64,000 nucleotides of DNA. Source: Salinigranum salinum (lineage in GTDB: Archaea; Halobacteriota; Halobacteria; Halobacteriales; Haloferacaceae). The DNA lies in assembly GCF_009176545.1 (NCBI RefSeq), contig NZ_VTOJ01000001.1, positions 1,736,001 through 1,800,000 on the forward strand. The letters are read 5' to 3'. The notes below the pieces were generated by a model. That model saw nothing but the letters and a program-made list of their open reading frames with translations. It made no database searches and was not told where the DNA came from. Made by a program: the position numbers and the translations under genes. Shown here piece by piece: positions 62,413-64,000 of the stretch (positions within the stretch are counted from its first letter, which is position 1; every line of letters begins with the position of its first letter).

Positions 62413-64000
62413 CTACGATGCGTCCCTGATCTCGTCGAGGGCCGCGGGGTTCTCGATGCTCGACATGTCTCCCAGTTCCTCACCCTGGTACAGTGAGGAG
62501 ATCGCCCGCCGGATGATCTTCCCCGACTGCGTCTTCGGCAGGTCCGACACGAAGAGGATCTCCCGCGGCCGGAACGGCTTGCCGTGCTCTTCCCCGATGA
62601 CCGCCGAGAGCTCGTCGCGCAACTCCTCCGAGGGCTCGGCACCGGGTTCGAGCACCACGTACGCGACCACTGCGGTCCCCGTCGTGTCGTCGGGCACGCC
62701 GACGGCCGCGGCCTGGTTCACCGCCTCGTGTTCGGTCAGCACCCCTTCGATCTCCGCCGGCCCGACCTTCCGCCCGGCGACGTTCAGCGCGTCGTCGGCT
62801 CTCCCGTGAAGGAACCAGAAGCCGTCCTCGTCCTTCTGCGCCCAGTCGCCGTGGTCCCACAGATCGGGCCAGGTCGACCAGTACTCGTCGAGGTAGCGCT
62901 CGTCGCCCTCCCACAGCGATTTCGTGGTCGAGGGACACGAGTCGCGGGCGACGAGGAACCCGCGTTCGTGGGTGTCGGCGATCGACTCACCCGCCTCGTT
63001 CACGATGTCGATGTCCATGCCCAGCCCCGGCCCGCCGAGCGAGGTGGGTTTGAGCGGTTCGGTGGGCATCGGCATGAGGAAACAGCCGCAGATCTCGGTC
63101 CCACCCGAGATGTTGATGATCGGGGCCTCGCCCCCGCCGACGTGCTCGTAGAACCACTGCCACGACTCGGGGTCCCACGGTTCGCCGGTCGATCCCAGCA
63201 GGCGAATCGACGACAGATCGTGCTCGTCGACCCACTCGTCGCCGTGTTTGCGCAAGGCTCGAATGGCCGTGGGCGAGATGCCGAACGTCGAGAGCGAGTG
63301 GCGGTCGATCATCTTCCAGAACCGATCGGGCTCGGGGTAGTCGGGCGCGCCCTCGTACATGAAGACGGTCCCGCCGAACGTGTGGTTGCCGATGAGCGTC
63401 CACGGGCCCATCATCCAGCCGATGTCCGACACCCAGAAGAACCGGTCGGAGGGCTTGTGGTCGAAGCCGAAGTAGATCTCTTTGGCACACTGCATCTGAA
63501 CTCCGGCGTGGGTGTGGACGATGCCCTTGGGCTTGCCCGTGGTGCCCGACGAGTACAGCAGCATCGACTCCTGACTCGAGGGGAGGGATTTGGTGTCGTA
63601 GTCGTCCGAGCGCGGTGCGACCGCGTCATCCCACCACTCGTCGCGGTCGTCGTCCCAGGGGACGTCAGCGTCGTCGCCGAGGCGGTCGTAGACGACGGTG
63701 TGCTCGACGTGGCCGGCCTCTGCGATGGCCTCGTCGGCCGATTCCTTCAGCGTGATCGGGGAGCCACGGCGGTAGAAGCCATCGCCCGTGAAGAGGACCG
63801 AACACTCCGAATCCTCGATGCGGGTGGCGGTGGCGTCGACACCGAACCCCGAGAAGATCGGAACCGCGATCGCGCCGACTTTGAAACAGCCGTACAGAAT
63901 GGAGACGACCTCGGGGACCATCGGCATGTACAGCCCGACGGTGTCACCGGTGTCGACGCCCGTCGATTCGAGGTAATTGGCGACCTTGTTGGACTGGCGA
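62413..64000 (-). CDS. AMP-forming acetate/propionate-type CoA ligase (N-terminus outside window)
   Basis: The last roughly 529 residues are inside the window; the N-terminus lies beyond base 64000 with the frame still open. The adenylation motif YSSGTTGKPKGIVHTH is present, followed by NISGGTEICGCF (A5), GRADDALNVAGRKVGPAEIE (A8) and the catalytic Lys in the C-terminal KTQSGKIIRR. The spacing and the W-x-S-D-I-G-W-M-M-G-P motif match acetyl/propionyl-CoA synthetases. It is convergent with potA. Confidence 0.93.
   Translation of the reverse strand, partial: RQSNKVANYLESTGVDTGDTVGLYMPMVPEVVSILYGCFKVGAIAVPIFSGFGVDATATRIEDSECSVLFTGDGFYRRGSPITLKESADEAIAEAGHVEHTVVYDRLGDDADVPWDDDRDEWWDDAVAPRSDDYDTKSLPSSQESMLLYSSGTTGKPKGIVHTHAGVQMQCAKEIYFGFDHKPSDRFFWVSDIGWMMGPWTLIGNHTFGGTVFMYEGAPDYPEPDRFWKMIDRHSLSTFGISPTAIRALRKHGDEWVDEHDLSSIRLLGSTGEPWDPESWQWFYEHVGGGEAPIINISGGTEICGCFLMPMPTEPLKPTSLGGPGLGMDIDIVNEAGESIADTHERGFLVARDSCPSTTKSLWEGDERYLDEYWSTWPDLWDHGDWAQKDEDGFWFLHGRADDALNVAGRKVGPAEIEGVLTEHEAVNQAAAVGVPDDTTGTAVVAYVVLEPGAEPSEELRDELSAVIGEEHGKPFRPREILFVSDLPKTQSGKIIRRAISSLYQGEELGDMSSIENPAALDEIRDAS

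Overview
The window is a high-GC (by eye about 65-70%) stretch of a haloarchaeal chromosome (class Halobacteria). Its proteins are strongly acidic, secreted proteins carry Tat (twin-arginine) signals with lipoboxes, starts are often leaderless with a TATA element about 27 nt upstream, and many genes belong to haloarchaea-typical families (TbsP, UPF0179, DUF63, DUF7344-like HTH proteins, the PrkA/YeaH/SpoVR cluster). I cannot place it below class level. Almost all of the window is core-type gene content. I see no insertion sequence with a transposase, no CRISPR array and no rRNA.

Layout. 1-12 kb: tail of an unknown gene, a small membrane protein, the flap endonuclease, two Tat-exported proteins, UspA, a class-III aminotransferase, a DUF4010 membrane protein, an AI-2E-type permease, a PadR regulator, zinc-ribbon proteins, a DUF211 protein and a lipoprotein. 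12-22.8 kb: glyA; a CHAT-domain caspase-like protein next to the regulator tbsP and a YcaO protein; membrane proteins; an inositol-monophosphatase-like gene followed by an Lrp regulator. 22.85-24.6 kb: a protein-poor RNA region described below. 24.7-36.3 kb: DUF309, a DUF7344-like HTH protein, an aspartoacylase-like peptidase, UPF0179, a DUF5820-like protein, then the tightly packed prkA-prkA-yeaH-spoVR operon. 36.3-47.6 kb: two more DUF7344-like proteins, a DASH-type photolyase/cryptochrome, DsbB, a metallophosphoesterase, tRNA-Glu, a fused hydroxyacyl-CoA dehydrogenase/enoyl-CoA hydratase, a 48-aa protein, a DNA glycosylase, a membrane protein, and a RimK ATP-grasp protein fused to a retropepsin-like domain. 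47.8-55.6 kb: a PAC2 proteasome-chaperone homologue, grpE-dnaK-(small membrane gene)-dnaJ, a cupin, a CobW GTPase and two tandem 50-70-aa zinc-finger genes. 55.7-64 kb: a zinc alcohol/formaldehyde dehydrogenase, a truncated acyl-CoA synthetase, a spermidine/putrescine-type ABC transporter (potD-potB-potC, with potA divergent) and the 3' part of an acetate/propionate-CoA ligase.

The most unusual part is 22.85-24.6 kb on the minus strand. A tRNA-Leu(CAA) gene is followed downstream by three copies of its own 3' end, spaced about 100-119 bp. In each copy the tRNA-like T-arm is paired with a mirrored sequence that co-varies. About 400 bp further on, a strong BRE/TATA promoter reads into an array of six imperfect 114-126-bp repeats. 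Each repeat holds a hairpin whose stem sequence changes from unit to unit with compensating changes while a 17-nt loop stays constant. The unit lengths are mostly not multiples of three, so no reading frame is kept. Wobble pairs in both arrays work only on the minus-strand RNA. I read this as one or two undescribed structured RNAs. The CHAT-tbsP-ycaO neighbourhood and the RimK-retropepsin fusion are the next most interesting points.
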